64,000 bases of DNA from assembly GCA_965220185.1 (NCBI GenBank), contig OZ244807.1, positions 620,001 to 684,000 of the forward strand, written 5' to 3'. The notes under the pieces were generated by a model. That model worked only from the letters and a program-made list of their open reading frames with translations. It was not told the DNA's origin and did no database searches. Made by a program: the position numbers and the translations under genes. This document shows, piece after piece, positions 54,541 through 62,909 of the stretch (position 1 is the first letter of the stretch; the number at the start of each line of letters is the position of its first letter). Source of the stretch: Azotimanducus sp965220185. GTDB lineage: Bacteria; Pseudomonadota; Gammaproteobacteria; Pseudomonadales; Azotimanducaceae.

Positions 54541-55272
54541 AAGGATGCCTTAATTTTGCTGGCGACCGATTGTGCCAAGGGTGGCGGAACCGCATTCGCT
54601 ACTTGTCTGTGCTGGTCAAGATTTCTGACTGACCCAGTTCGTCCGCGGATTGGTCCCAAGAACAGATGCTCGTCTGGAAATCCCTGAAGTCGCGCTGCTT
54701 CTCGCGGCGTAATGTAGCGGTCCAAAGTAGGGTGATAAAACGGTTCGCCGCATCGAAGCGTGGGCGAGGGGAGGTCTCGGTGCAGTCGGCGGAATTTGGT
54801 GGTGTCTTTGCGCGTGAGCTTGCATATGATATCAGGGGGCGCGTTTGGTGATTTCGAAAGCCGCGATCCTTCTTCTACATAGGCAATACGCTCCTTGTCC
54901 CGAGGGGGCGTAATGTCGATGTGGTTTGGCAATTCCGGTGGAATGTGCTTCGGCGCTGCTTGCGGTAGCCCATTGAAGGCTTCGCCCACCGTCCGTGATG
55001 GCCTATTTCGCGCAAATTCAAAAGCAAATGAGCATCCTGAAGGGACGGCTGCGAGAAACGCCCGTCTGCGATTTTGAGCAAGGCCGACACTCTGCGCCTC
55101 AAGTAGCTCCACATGCAATTCATAGCCGAGTGCGCCGAATCGTCGATGTAGTTCACCCACGACGCGCGTGGTTCCATCCATTGATGCTGCCAAGAAACTC
55201 GGCACTTGTTCGATCAGCACTGCCTTTGGGCGTAGTACTTCAGCAAACCCGACCATCTGAAAGATAAGCAAT
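54528..55272 (-). pseudogene. DNA (cytosine-5) methyltransferase, 3' part
   Basis: From the insertion point the frame reads LIFQMVGFAEVLRPKAVLIEQ (motif VI with the catalytic E-x-V), QNRRRAFLAA (motif VIII), a target-recognition stretch, ITPREAARLQGFPDE (motif IX) and NAVPPPLAQSVASKI (motif X). It continues the 5' part at 56602-56929 exactly: omitting the element and one copy of the 8-bp duplication gives an uninterrupted 354-residue protein. Confidence 0.88.
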
Positions 55273-56601
55273 GGGACTTATATACATGATGCCGGAACAC
55301 CGACACCTGCTATCCTTTGACGCTTCACAGGCCGACTTCGACATGGGTCATTGTCGCCACCTCCACGTCCGGTCGCCTCAATCCCGGAGGCCAATATATT
55401 CAATGCGGCATTCACATCCGCATTGTCGGCATGCCCACACGCCAAGCACTTGAACTTCGCTTGGGTGGGTCTATTGTTTTTGTCGATGAACCCGCATCGT
55501 GAACACGTCTGGGACGTGTATTGAGGGTTCACCTCAGCAAGTCGTGCTGACTTGTACGACAGCTTCTGTTTCAACCCACCCCATCCGGTATTGAGGATGG
55601 CTTTGTTCAACCCGGCTTTCTGCCTGACGTGCTTGCCGGGTTCATCAGTTGTCCCTTTCGCCGAAGCCGTCATGCCTTTGGTGTTGAGCTTCTCGACAAC
55701 CACCGTGCCCGCCTTCGCAGCGATCCGCTTGGACGCATGATGCTGCCAGTTGTCTCGAAAGCAACGGATGTTGTGACAGACCTTCGAGAGGCGTTGCGTT
55801 GTCATTGCTCTTCGGTTCGACCCGATCACTTGTCGTGCCATGCGACGCTGGTACCGATGCTTGCGATACTCAAGCCGTTCTAGACGTTCGCGATCTAACC
55901 GAATGATCTCACCGTCGCTTGTCGCGACCTGTGCCACGTTCATATCGACACCGACAGCGTAACCATCATCAATACGCTCGACTTCGTGCGCAGGGACCTT
56001 GTATCGAATGACCGCGTACCATCGTCCGCATTCACGTTTGATGGTCACGGCCCGTGCTTCATAATGACGATATGGGTCGTTCCCACGTCGGGCGAGACGG
56101 AACCACCCAAGTTTCTGCAATCGGATGCTGTTTCCTGACAGTTGAAAGTGTCCGGGTACAGGGAACGTGACTGTTCGTGTCCGATACTTCGACTTGTAAT
56201 TGGGATGTCCGCCTTGACGCTTGAAGAACTTCGTCCACGCATCCGCCTGATGCTTGAGGGTCTGTCGAACGGCTGCGAACGGCAGATCGTGAAGCCAATC
56301 GACGCCTTTCCGCATGGCCGTAAACCGCTTCCCCAACGTGAAGAAGGCCGGATGAATCTTGACGGATTCGGGCATCACAACGGGTTCGCCCCGAAGCATC
56401 TTCATGCGCCGGTCGCTTTCATACGCATTGTCAACATCGGAGAGGACCCTGTTCCATACCCAGACGCATGCCCCTGTCACCTGCATCAGCTTTTGATGCT
56501 TCGCGCGGGTGCGCGGAAGCAGGCGGTAGCGGGTTGTGCGATGGGCGTATTCCATATGATTATTTTACTTGATTTTGTCCGGCATCATGTATATAAGTCC
56601 C
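55273..56601 (-). mobile_element. 1,329-bp tnpB transposon with 24-bp TIRs and 8-bp target duplication
   Basis: The left end 55273-55296 (begins GGGACTTATATACATG) and right end 56578-56601 are perfect inverted copies. TAAGCAAT flanks it directly on both sides (55265-55272 and 56602-56609). The sole gene is tnpB, whose stop codon lies inside one inverted repeat. TIRs plus an 8-bp duplication indicate mobilisation by a DDE transposase (IS1595- or IS256-like, not assignable here), whereas IS200/IS605 elements have neither. The element is non-autonomous; no DDE transposase gene is present in the window. Confidence 0.88.
55278..56555 (-). CDS. tnpB: TnpB-type RNA-guided endonuclease, apparently intact
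   Basis: The product has 425 residues. The N-terminal OrfB/HTH region begins YRLLPRTRAKHQKL. RuvC-I Asp is D204 in GVDMN, RuvC-II Glu E288 in VVVEKLN, the zinc finger C351-x-x-C354 and C370-x-x-C373 (CSRCG, CLACGH), and RuvC-III Asp D380 in NADVNAALNIL. All catalytic positions are present. TnpB enzymes cut DNA guided by an RNA made from the 3' end of their element, with the guide taken from flanking DNA. Here the last codons and the inverted repeat overlap, so the RNA scaffold would lie within the 3' end of the gene and the guide would start in the duplicated target sequence. Confidence 0.93.
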   Translation of the reverse strand: MEYAHRTTRYRLLPRTRAKHQKLMQVTGACVWVWNRVLSDVDNAYESDRRMKMLRGEPVVMPESVKIHPAFFTLGKRFTAMRKGVDWLHDLPFAAVRQTLKHQADAWTKFFKRQGGHPNYKSKYRTRTVTFPVPGHFQLSGNSIRLQKLGWFRLARRGNDPYRHYEARAVTIKRECGRWYAVIRYKVPAHEVERIDDGYAVGVDMNVAQVATSDGEIIRLDRERLERLEYRKHRYQRRMARQVIGSNRRAMTTQRLSKVCHNIRCFRDNWQHHASKRIAAKAGTVVVEKLNTKGMTASAKGTTDEPGKHVRQKAGLNKAILNTGWGGLKQKLSYKSARLAEVNPQYTSQTCSRCGFIDKNNRPTQAKFKCLACGHADNADVNAALNILASGIEATGRGGGDNDPCRSRPVKRQRIAGVGVPASCI

Positions 56602-56929
56602 TAAGCAATCCTCTGGGGTCGGCAATGCCTCGCCGCTTACCGATTTGACTGAATGGCTGACATGGTGGGCCGCCGTGCAGCAAGGAAACGTCTCCCGCTC
56701 GAAGGGAGAATCGCTCCATAATGCTTTGCGGCGAGACTGAGCGAATATCGGCGTGAACAACTTCTCGCGCGGATGAGTTCGCATTCAGAGTCGAAACGCA
56801 ATGGGCATCTTGCTCAATTGAAACGATGTTCTTAAACCCGGCATTTTGTACGCCGATATCCATGCCGCCAGCGCCAGAGAAGAGGCTCACCGCAAGATTT
56901 CCGTTGGCGCGTTTCACTGCACGGGACAA
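56602..56929 (-). pseudogene. DNA (cytosine-5) methyltransferase, 5' part
   Basis: This encodes motif I (VSLFSGAGGMDIG), motif II-like VSIEQD and the catalytic Pro-Cys motif IV (GGPPCQPFSQIGKRRG), ending ADPRGLL at the insertion point. Read alone it runs four codons into the element and stops. Start is TTG 56929 or GTG 56917; no strong ribosome-binding site is seen. Methyltransferase activity is expected to be abolished unless the element excises. Confidence 0.88.
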
Positions 56930-56976
56930 AGTTGGAACATGGTCGTTACTCTACACGCTTTCGCAGGTATCGCAAA

Positions 56977-58608
56977 TCAGCCTTCGGAAACGCTCAGTTC
57001 CTTGTCGGTGATGAATTCGAGCAGCGCCGGCTGTCCGTTCTGCGTCGCTTCGATGCCGCGCCGCAGGGCGCTCACAATCTCTTCGGGTGCGGTGATGCGT
57101 TCACCGTATGCGCCGAAGGCCTTGGCCATGTCGGCATAGTTGCCGCCAAGCTGCGTCGAACCGAACTTCTCTTCGGAGACCTTCATCACTGGAATCTCAA
57201 TGGCCATGGACGAGTTGTTGAAGAGAATGGAGAGAATGGGGATGCGTTCGCGCACGGCGGTCTCTATGTCCGTGCCTGTGAAGCCGATCGCGGCGTCGCC
57301 CCAGACGTTGATGCACAAGGCTTCGGGCCGTGCGAGCTTGGCGCCAAGCGCGAGGCCGAGGCCGTAGCCGAGTTGCGTGGTCTTGCCCCAGCCGAGGTAG
57401 GAGAGCGGCGCGGTCGCCGTCCAAAACGGCGAGAGCTGATCGCGCGGGCTGCCGGCGTCGTGCGTGATGATGGTGTTCGACTTGTCCACCATGCGGTCGA
57501 GCTCGGCGACGACGCGGTAGGGGCTGATCGGCGCGTCGTTTGATTCGAGCTTGGCGCGCCACTCTTCTCGCCAAACTGCTTTGACATTGGCGATTTCGCC
57601 TGAGATGCCCGCTCGCCCTTCGCTCGTCGTGCGGTCGAGGTTTGACATGGCGCATTGCAGGGCACCCAAGGTGAGCTTGGCGTCGCCGATCAGCCCATGC
57701 GCGGCGGGCACGTCCTTGTTGAGATCCATGGGGTCGAGCGTTGCATGAATAATGGTCTTGCCCTTCGGGATGCGCACGCCAAAAGGCGTCAAGGCGAAGC
57801 TGCAGCCAATGCCGAGGATGACATCGGCTTCAGCCAAGAACTTCACAACCGCGCGCGGATTGGCGCGGCCGCCGCTGCCGAGCGACAGAGGATGATCTTC
57901 AGGCAAAGCGCTCTTGCCTTCAAGGCTCGTGCACACCGGGATGTTCCAGTCTTCGGCAAGGCTGCAGAGCGCCTCCCACGCCTTCGCGTAATGCACGCCC
58001 TGTCCGGCGTAGATCACCGGATGCTTGGCGCCGGCAAGCAAGCGTGCGGCTTCTCGAACAGCGTCCGGGTCCGGGCCGCTGCGTGCAGCGAAGCTTGACG
58101 TGTGCGGCTTCGGATTTTCTACCTCTTCGTGGTAGAGATCGACGGGCATTTCGATGAGCACAGGTCCGGGGCGACCATTGCGCAATTGCGAAAACGCTCT
58201 GCGCAGCACGTCGGGGGCGCTGCGCGTACTTGTGATGGGCTCGGCCCACTTGGTGATGGTGTGCATGTTCTGCGTCGCGTTGTAATTCGGATAGTAGTGC
58301 GCAAGATGTTGCGGATAGCCGCCCGGCAGCACGAGAATCGGTACTGATTCAGAAAACGCCTGCGCGATGGCGCCGTAAGCGTTTTCAGTGCCCGGCCCGT
58401 GCTGCATGCAAAAGGCGCCGATCTTTTCTCCTGATGAGAGCCTTGAATAGGCGTCCGCCATGTGAATGCCTGTACGCTCTTGACGCACGATGATGGTGCG
58501 TATATCAGCTTCGGCGGCGGCTTCAATGAGCGCGTTGCGCGGAAACGCGAACAGCACGTCGATGCCCTCGGCTTTCATGGCAGCGGCGATCAATTGCACG
58601 AGATTCAT
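56977..58608 (-). CDS. Thiamine-pyrophosphate enzyme (acetolactate synthase-like large subunit)
   Basis: The product has 543 residues and three domains: an N-terminal PYR domain with the cofactor-activating Glu (VRQERTGIHMADAY), a central domain (DAVREAARLLAGAKHPVIYA), and a C-terminal TPP-binding domain with the motif GDAAIGFTGTD ... LFNNSSM. The first Gly-Asp-Gly is GDA here. The family includes acetolactate synthase, oxalyl-CoA decarboxylase-like and related decarboxylases or ligases; the exact reaction is open. I chose ATG 58608. It is divergent from the thiolase gene, 113 bases away. Confidence 0.85.
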   Translation of the reverse strand: MNLVQLIAAAMKAEGIDVLFAFPRNALIEAAAEADIRTIIVRQERTGIHMADAYSRLSSGEKIGAFCMQHGPGTENAYGAIAQAFSESVPILVLPGGYPQHLAHYYPNYNATQNMHTITKWAEPITSTRSAPDVLRRAFSQLRNGRPGPVLIEMPVDLYHEEVENPKPHTSSFAARSGPDPDAVREAARLLAGAKHPVIYAGQGVHYAKAWEALCSLAEDWNIPVCTSLEGKSALPEDHPLSLGSGGRANPRAVVKFLAEADVILGIGCSFALTPFGVRIPKGKTIIHATLDPMDLNKDVPAAHGLIGDAKLTLGALQCAMSNLDRTTSEGRAGISGEIANVKAVWREEWRAKLESNDAPISPYRVVAELDRMVDKSNTIITHDAGSPRDQLSPFWTATAPLSYLGWGKTTQLGYGLGLALGAKLARPEALCINVWGDAAIGFTGTDIETAVRERIPILSILFNNSSMAIEIPVMKVSEEKFGSTQLGGNYADMAKAFGAYGERITAPEEIVSALRRGIEATQNGQPALLEFITDKELSVSEG

Positions 58609-58721
58609 AGGATGGGATTCGCGAGCAATCAGGAACGGTGATTGTAGCGGGATAGACCGCAAGGCACTGTGTTATTCTGCCAGTCAACAATATTCATTAT
58701 GCAGACGAGACTCAGAATCAT

Positions 58722-59906
58722 ATGAAAGAAGTCGTTGTTGTCGATAGCGTCCGCACAGGACTCGCCAAGTCCTTTCGTGGCAGTTTTAATCTGACGCGCT
58801 CGGATGACATGCTGGCGCATCTCATTGACTCGCTGCTTGATCGCAATCCGCAGATCGAACCAGACGAAGTCGAAGATGTCATCGTCGGCGCGGCCAATCA
58901 TGTCGGCGAGCAGGACGGTAATCTCGCGCGGCTCGCGGTTGTTCTGTCGCGGCTGCCGGTCAGCGCCGCAGGCCTCACCATCAACCGCTTCTGCTCGTCC
59001 GGCCTGCAATCCATCGCCATCGCCGCCAATCAGATCGCTCATGGGCAGACGCAGGTCGCCATCGCGGGCGGGGTGGATTCAATTTCGATGCAACAGCGCC
59101 AGCAGCCAGCCAAGGCAGAAATGAACAAGCAGCTTCTTGAAGAGAAGCCCGAGATCTTCATGGCCATGGGCAACACGGCGGAAGTGGTGGCTCGTCGCTA
59201 CCAGGTCACTCGCGAAATGCAGGACGAGTATGCCCTGCAAAGCCAGCAACGCTACGCCAAGGCGCAGCAGGCGGGCTATGCGGCGGAAGAAATTGTCCCG
59301 ATGAACGCCACGATGAAGAAGGTTGACCGTGAAACGGGCGAAGAAAGCCTTGCTGATGTGGTGGTTGACCGTGATGAGTGCAATCGTCCGGACACGACCC
59401 TTGAAGGCTTGGCGACCTTGCGTCCGGCCTTTGAAGAAGATGGCTCGGTGACGGCGGGCAACGCCTCGCAGCTTTCCGACGGCGCGTCCATGACGCTGCT
59501 GATGAGCGCGGAACGTGCTGCCACCTTGGGCCTCGAGCCAATGGGCATCTATCGCGGCTTCACGGTTGCTGGCTGCGAACCAGACGAGATGGGCATCGGG
59601 CCAGTGTTTGCCATTCCGCGACTCTTGGAGAATTTCGGCCTCAAACAGGACGATGTTGACCTGTGGGAACTGAATGAAGCCTTCGCGTCGCAGTGCGTAT
59701 ACTGTCGGGATGCGCTCGGTATTGATAACGAGATCTACAACGTGAATGGCGGCAGCATTGCAATCGGGCATCCGTTCGGCATGACGGGCTCTCGCCTCAC
59801 CGGGGGCATCCTTCGCGAGCTCAAGCGCCGCGGCGGTCGCTATGGTGTCGTCACCATGTGTATCGGTGGCGGCCAAGGCGCTGCGGGGCTCTTTGAAGCG
59901 GCTTAA
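58722..59906 (+). CDS. Acetyl-CoA acetyltransferase (thiolase)
   Basis: The 394-residue thiolase has the acylated Cys in NRFCSSGLQSIA (about residue 90), the second motif NVNGGSIAIGHPFGMTG with catalytic His, and the C-terminal CIGGGQGAAG with the proton-abstracting Cys. It condenses or cleaves acyl-CoA in fatty-acid or polyhydroxyalkanoate metabolism. No partner gene is adjacent. Confidence 0.93.
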   Translation: MKEVVVVDSVRTGLAKSFRGSFNLTRSDDMLAHLIDSLLDRNPQIEPDEVEDVIVGAANHVGEQDGNLARLAVVLSRLPVSAAGLTINRFCSSGLQSIAIAANQIAHGQTQVAIAGGVDSISMQQRQQPAKAEMNKQLLEEKPEIFMAMGNTAEVVARRYQVTREMQDEYALQSQQRYAKAQQAGYAAEEIVPMNATMKKVDRETGEESLADVVVDRDECNRPDTTLEGLATLRPAFEEDGSVTAGNASQLSDGASMTLLMSAERAATLGLEPMGIYRGFTVAGCEPDEMGIGPVFAIPRLLENFGLKQDDVDLWELNEAFASQCVYCRDALGIDNEIYNVNGGSIAIGHPFGMTGSRLTGGILRELKRRGGRYGVVTMCIGGGQGAAGLFEAA

Positions 59907-59912
59907 TAGTTG

Positions 59913-60476
59913 ATGAACACCTCTCCGGCAAGACTGCCCATAACCCTGCTCTCTGGGTTGCTCGCCCTTGTCGTGTGTGTTGCCCAGCCGCTGCATGCAG
60001 AAACTAATTCGCTGCAAGCAGAAACTGACTATCAAGGCATGAGCGATGCCGACCTGACCGCAGCCCTGCAAACATGGGGGACGCTTGAAAGCGCTGACCG
60101 GCGCGGTCTGCTCGTTGAGCTTCGCAAGCGCATGCAGCGTGCCGAGCAGTCAAATCGCGCGCCAAAGTCTGCAATGTTGGGCGCAGGCAGCCAAGCTCGG
60201 CTGCGCCCGGCAAGAATCACCATCCAAATTCGAGTCCGGCAAAGCATGCGTTTTGGAGCGGGCATCGGCTCAAACGGCATGTTGGTGGTGCGATCAGGAA
60301 ATATGAGCGCCGCAGATGTGCAGAGCGCTGCGACTGCCGCGCGGCATCTGCTCACGCAAATGCGGGCTCGCATGGCGAGAGCCGAGCCTTTGCCCGGCCC
60401 GGGGTTTGGAGATGGTTTCGAGCGGCGTCAGAACTACCTGAAAGCGTCCCTTTTAGGAGACGATCCTCCAAGATAG
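59913..60476 (+). CDS. Secreted protein of unknown function upstream of the two-component genes
   Basis: This 187-residue protein has a signal peptide (ITLLSGLLALVVCVAQPLHA), a helical middle (MSDADLTAALQTWGTLESAD) and a basic C-terminal half. I recognise no family. It lies six bases after the thiolase and 15 before the response-regulator gene in the same direction. It could be a periplasmic modulator of the sensor, which is inference. Confidence 0.65.
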   Translation: MNTSPARLPITLLSGLLALVVCVAQPLHAETNSLQAETDYQGMSDADLTAALQTWGTLESADRRGLLVELRKRMQRAEQSNRAPKSAMLGAGSQARLRPARITIQIRVRQSMRFGAGIGSNGMLVVRSGNMSAADVQSAATAARHLLTQMRARMARAEPLPGPGFGDGFERRQNYLKASLLGDDPPR

Positions 60477-60491
60477 CCAAGCGGGGAAGTA

Positions 60492-61202
60492 ATGCCTCAT
60501 CTCTTGGTTGTCGATGACGATTCGGAAGTGCGCGAGCTCACCGGTGAGTATTTGCGCCGCCAAGGTTTTGAGGTCAGCCTTGCTGAAGATGGCAAGGCGA
60601 TGGATCAAGCACTCGAAAAATCGCAGCCCGACATACTCGTGCTCGACGTGATGCTGCCGGGCGAGGATGGCCTGTCCATCGCCCGGCGCCTGAAAGCGTC
60701 GAGCAAATTGCCCATCATCATGCTTTCTGCGCATGGCGAGCCAGTTGATCGCATCATTGGCCTTGAGGTCGGCGCAGATGACTATATCGCCAAGCCGTTC
60801 AATCCACGCGAGCTGCTCGCAAGGGTGCGCGCCATCCTGCGCCGGCTTGAGCCGACAAGCGCACCGTCCGTGCGCTTCGCCGAGTTTGAAGTGAGCCTGA
60901 AGTCAAGGAGCCTGCGCAAGGCAGGCAAAGCCATCCATCTGACACGCAGCGAGTTCGACCTGCTCGAAGTCTTCATCACCAATCCAGATCGAACACTGAA
61001 ACGAGATCAGATCATCGAAGCGCTCGGCGGCGTTGAAATGACGCCCTTTGATCGCTCGGTCGATGTGCGTGTCGCACGCCTCAGAGCAAAAATTGAGGCC
61101 AATCCCGCCGAGCCAAAGCATCTGAAAACAGTCTGGGGCAAGGGTTATCTGTTCGCCATGGATGCGGGCGCAGAATCAGGTTCAGACGTGCGCGGCGAAT
61201 GA
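60492..61202 (+). CDS. OmpR-family response regulator
   Basis: This 236-residue protein has a receiver domain with acidic pocket VVDDD (8-10), phospho-acceptor D52 in VLDVMLPG and Lys in AKPFNPRELLARV. A winged-helix DNA-binding domain follows (about 130-225; LTRSEFDLLEVFITNPDR, DRSVDVRVARLRAKIE). It overlaps the sensor kinase start by four bases (ATGA). The pair resembles OmpR/EnvZ and AdeRS-like systems. Confidence 0.95.
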   Translation: MPHLLVVDDDSEVRELTGEYLRRQGFEVSLAEDGKAMDQALEKSQPDILVLDVMLPGEDGLSIARRLKASSKLPIIMLSAHGEPVDRIIGLEVGADDYIAKPFNPRELLARVRAILRRLEPTSAPSVRFAEFEVSLKSRSLRKAGKAIHLTRSEFDLLEVFITNPDRTLKRDQIIEALGGVEMTPFDRSVDVRVARLRAKIEANPAEPKHLKTVWGKGYLFAMDAGAESGSDVRGE

Positions 61203-62542
61203 CCCCGCTCTCTTTGCTCACGCGCACGAACCTTTTGCTCGGTTTGGGCTCGCTCTTAATCGTTGTCATCACGCTTGTCGCACTCGTGGAAATGGTTGTG
61301 CGCCCGATTGGCGAGCGTTGGGCGCGCGACCAGGCTGCGCTCATCGAACTGACCGCTAAGACCTGGGTGGAATTGCCGCCAGTGGCACGGCCCTTCTTTG
61401 AACTCGAACTCGCCGCCAATCACGCCATTATCGTCACTGAGGATGTGCGCATGCTCCAGCCGTTAGCATCCGATTTCACCTTCACCTACGCGGACTTCCT
61501 GCAAACAGCACTCAGCGAGCGACTCAACCGACCGGTCACCCTCACGGAAGGCGAAGAAATGATTTGGGTCACGGTCAATATGGGCGATCATCAGCTGCAG
61601 TTTGGCTTTGACGAATCGTCGATTGATGCCAACGTGATGCTTGCGGTGCTCGTCATCGTAATGCTCATGGCCGGCATTGTGTTCTTGACATCGTTCCTGC
61701 TTATGCGCCGTATTGCGCACCCGCTCGTGCAGGTATCAGAGGCTGTCTCGGACTTTCGCGGTGGCGGCGGATTTGAGCCCCTGCCGGAAAAGGGGCCGCG
61801 CGAGCTTCTTCGTCTTGTGCGCAGCTTCAACATCATGGCTGCAGAAGTGAGCGAACTTCTATCAAGCCGCGACACCTTGCTCGCTGGCATTTCGCATGAC
61901 CTGAGAACTCCACTGACGCGCATGAGGCTGGCATTGGAGTTGCTGCCGGATTCTGTAGACAATGATGTCAAGCAGCGGTTCGAGCGCAATATGACGAGGA
62001 TGGACGAGCTGCTCGGCGATGCCTTATTGCTCGCGAGGGGCATACGCGAGGACGCCAGTCGCATCGACTTGCGCGAAACCTTGGACGAGATTGTTCAAGA
62101 CTTTGATGTGCGCATCGTGTGGCCCGAGGATGCCAAGACGCACCTGCAAGTGCGCGTCGCTCGCGCGGCCTTTCGTCGCGTGCTGCAAAATCTTTTGGAG
62201 AACGCCAGACGGCACGGTGGCGGCGGGACGGAGGTGCTTGTCAGGCAGCGTGGCAGTGGAGAGGTTTTGACGATTGAGATTCATGTGCAAGACCGCGGGC
62301 CGGGCATCCCGTCTCAAGATCGAAATCGCGTGTTCATGCCCTTTGTTCGCCTCGGCGATAGCGTGGGCAGCGGCCTTGGACTGTCCATCGTGCGGCAGCT
62401 CTGCGATATGTACGGCTGGGAAATCGCGCTGCTTGATCGGCCAGGCGGCGGAACGGATGCTTGCGTCCAACTTGGGAGAAATAATTTGATACAAATTGAT
62501 ACGGGCGAGACATACTCTGGCAACGTGAAGTCGGCAGAATAG
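61199..62542 (+). CDS. EnvZ-like sensor histidine kinase
   Basis: The product has 447 residues. Two membrane helices (about 10-32 and 143-165) enclose a periplasmic sensor of about 110 residues. HAMP follows, then the phospho-acceptor His in LAGISHDLRTPLTRMR, and the ATPase domain with the N box NLLENARRHGGG, G1 DRGPGIP and G2 GSGLGLSIV. It phosphorylates the response regulator encoded upstream. A terminator follows about 130 bases later. Confidence 0.94.
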   Translation: MTPLSLLTRTNLLLGLGSLLIVVITLVALVEMVVRPIGERWARDQAALIELTAKTWVELPPVARPFFELELAANHAIIVTEDVRMLQPLASDFTFTYADFLQTALSERLNRPVTLTEGEEMIWVTVNMGDHQLQFGFDESSIDANVMLAVLVIVMLMAGIVFLTSFLLMRRIAHPLVQVSEAVSDFRGGGGFEPLPEKGPRELLRLVRSFNIMAAEVSELLSSRDTLLAGISHDLRTPLTRMRLALELLPDSVDNDVKQRFERNMTRMDELLGDALLLARGIREDASRIDLRETLDEIVQDFDVRIVWPEDAKTHLQVRVARAAFRRVLQNLLENARRHGGGGTEVLVRQRGSGEVLTIEIHVQDRGPGIPSQDRNRVFMPFVRLGDSVGSGLGLSIVRQLCDMYGWEIALLDRPGGGTDACVQLGRNNLIQIDTGETYSGNVKSAE

Positions 62543-62669
62543 ATACCCGTTGACTAGGTTCAATTCTTTGTCCTTGAACGAGACAAAGTCCGTGGAAGTG
62601 TTAGCGGACTTTTCGGATTGAATCAGGTGTGGGCTTCCCCCCTTGAGCCTGCGCCAATGGAGCCAACGC

Positions 62670-62708
62670 GAGCCGCCGGCCCCCTCTCCAGTCCGGCGGC
62701 TCTTTTTT
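62670..62708 (+). terminator. Rho-independent terminator after the two-component operon
   Basis: Stem GAGCCGCCGG (62670-62679) pairs with CCGGCGGCTC (62693-62702), followed by six T (62703-62708). Confidence 0.85.
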
Positions 62709-62730
62709 ATCTACTGTGTGAGAATCCGCC

Positions 62731-62752
62731 CTAGGAGCCTGCGGAGCACTAG
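62731..62752. repeat. 22-bp CTAG-bounded element remnant
   Basis: It begins CTAGGAGCCTGCG and ends CGGAGCACTAG, the same ends as at 17550-17601, and directly abuts the element at 62753. Confidence 0.5.
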
Positions 62753-62900
62753 CTAGGGAAGGTCTGATCAAGTCCACTGCGCTCAGCGCTTCACTTTTCG
62801 CTAGATTGGCAGCGGCATTCCTGCCACGCTGCGCACGTCTCCTTGCCAGCACACGCCTGATGGCCTCTGAGCTTTGCAGACTTGATCAGACCTTCCCTAG
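62753..62900. mobile_element. MITE-like element with perfect 22-bp inverted ends (IS5-like)
   Basis: CTAGGGAAGGTCTGATCAAG at 62753 onward and its exact complement ending at 62900 form 22-bp inverted repeats including the CTAG. The inner GGGAAGGTCTGA resembles IS5-family ends, which duplicate a CTAR target. It has no coding capacity. It lies ten bases after the stop of the PD-(D/E)XK-like gene. Confidence 0.8.
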
Positions 62901-62909
62901 CTTCCCGCC

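Noticed and set aside
55273..56601. Calling the tnpB element a standard IS200/IS605 (IS1341-type) insertion
   Set aside because: Perfect 24-bp inverted repeats and an 8-bp duplication are present, which that family does not make.
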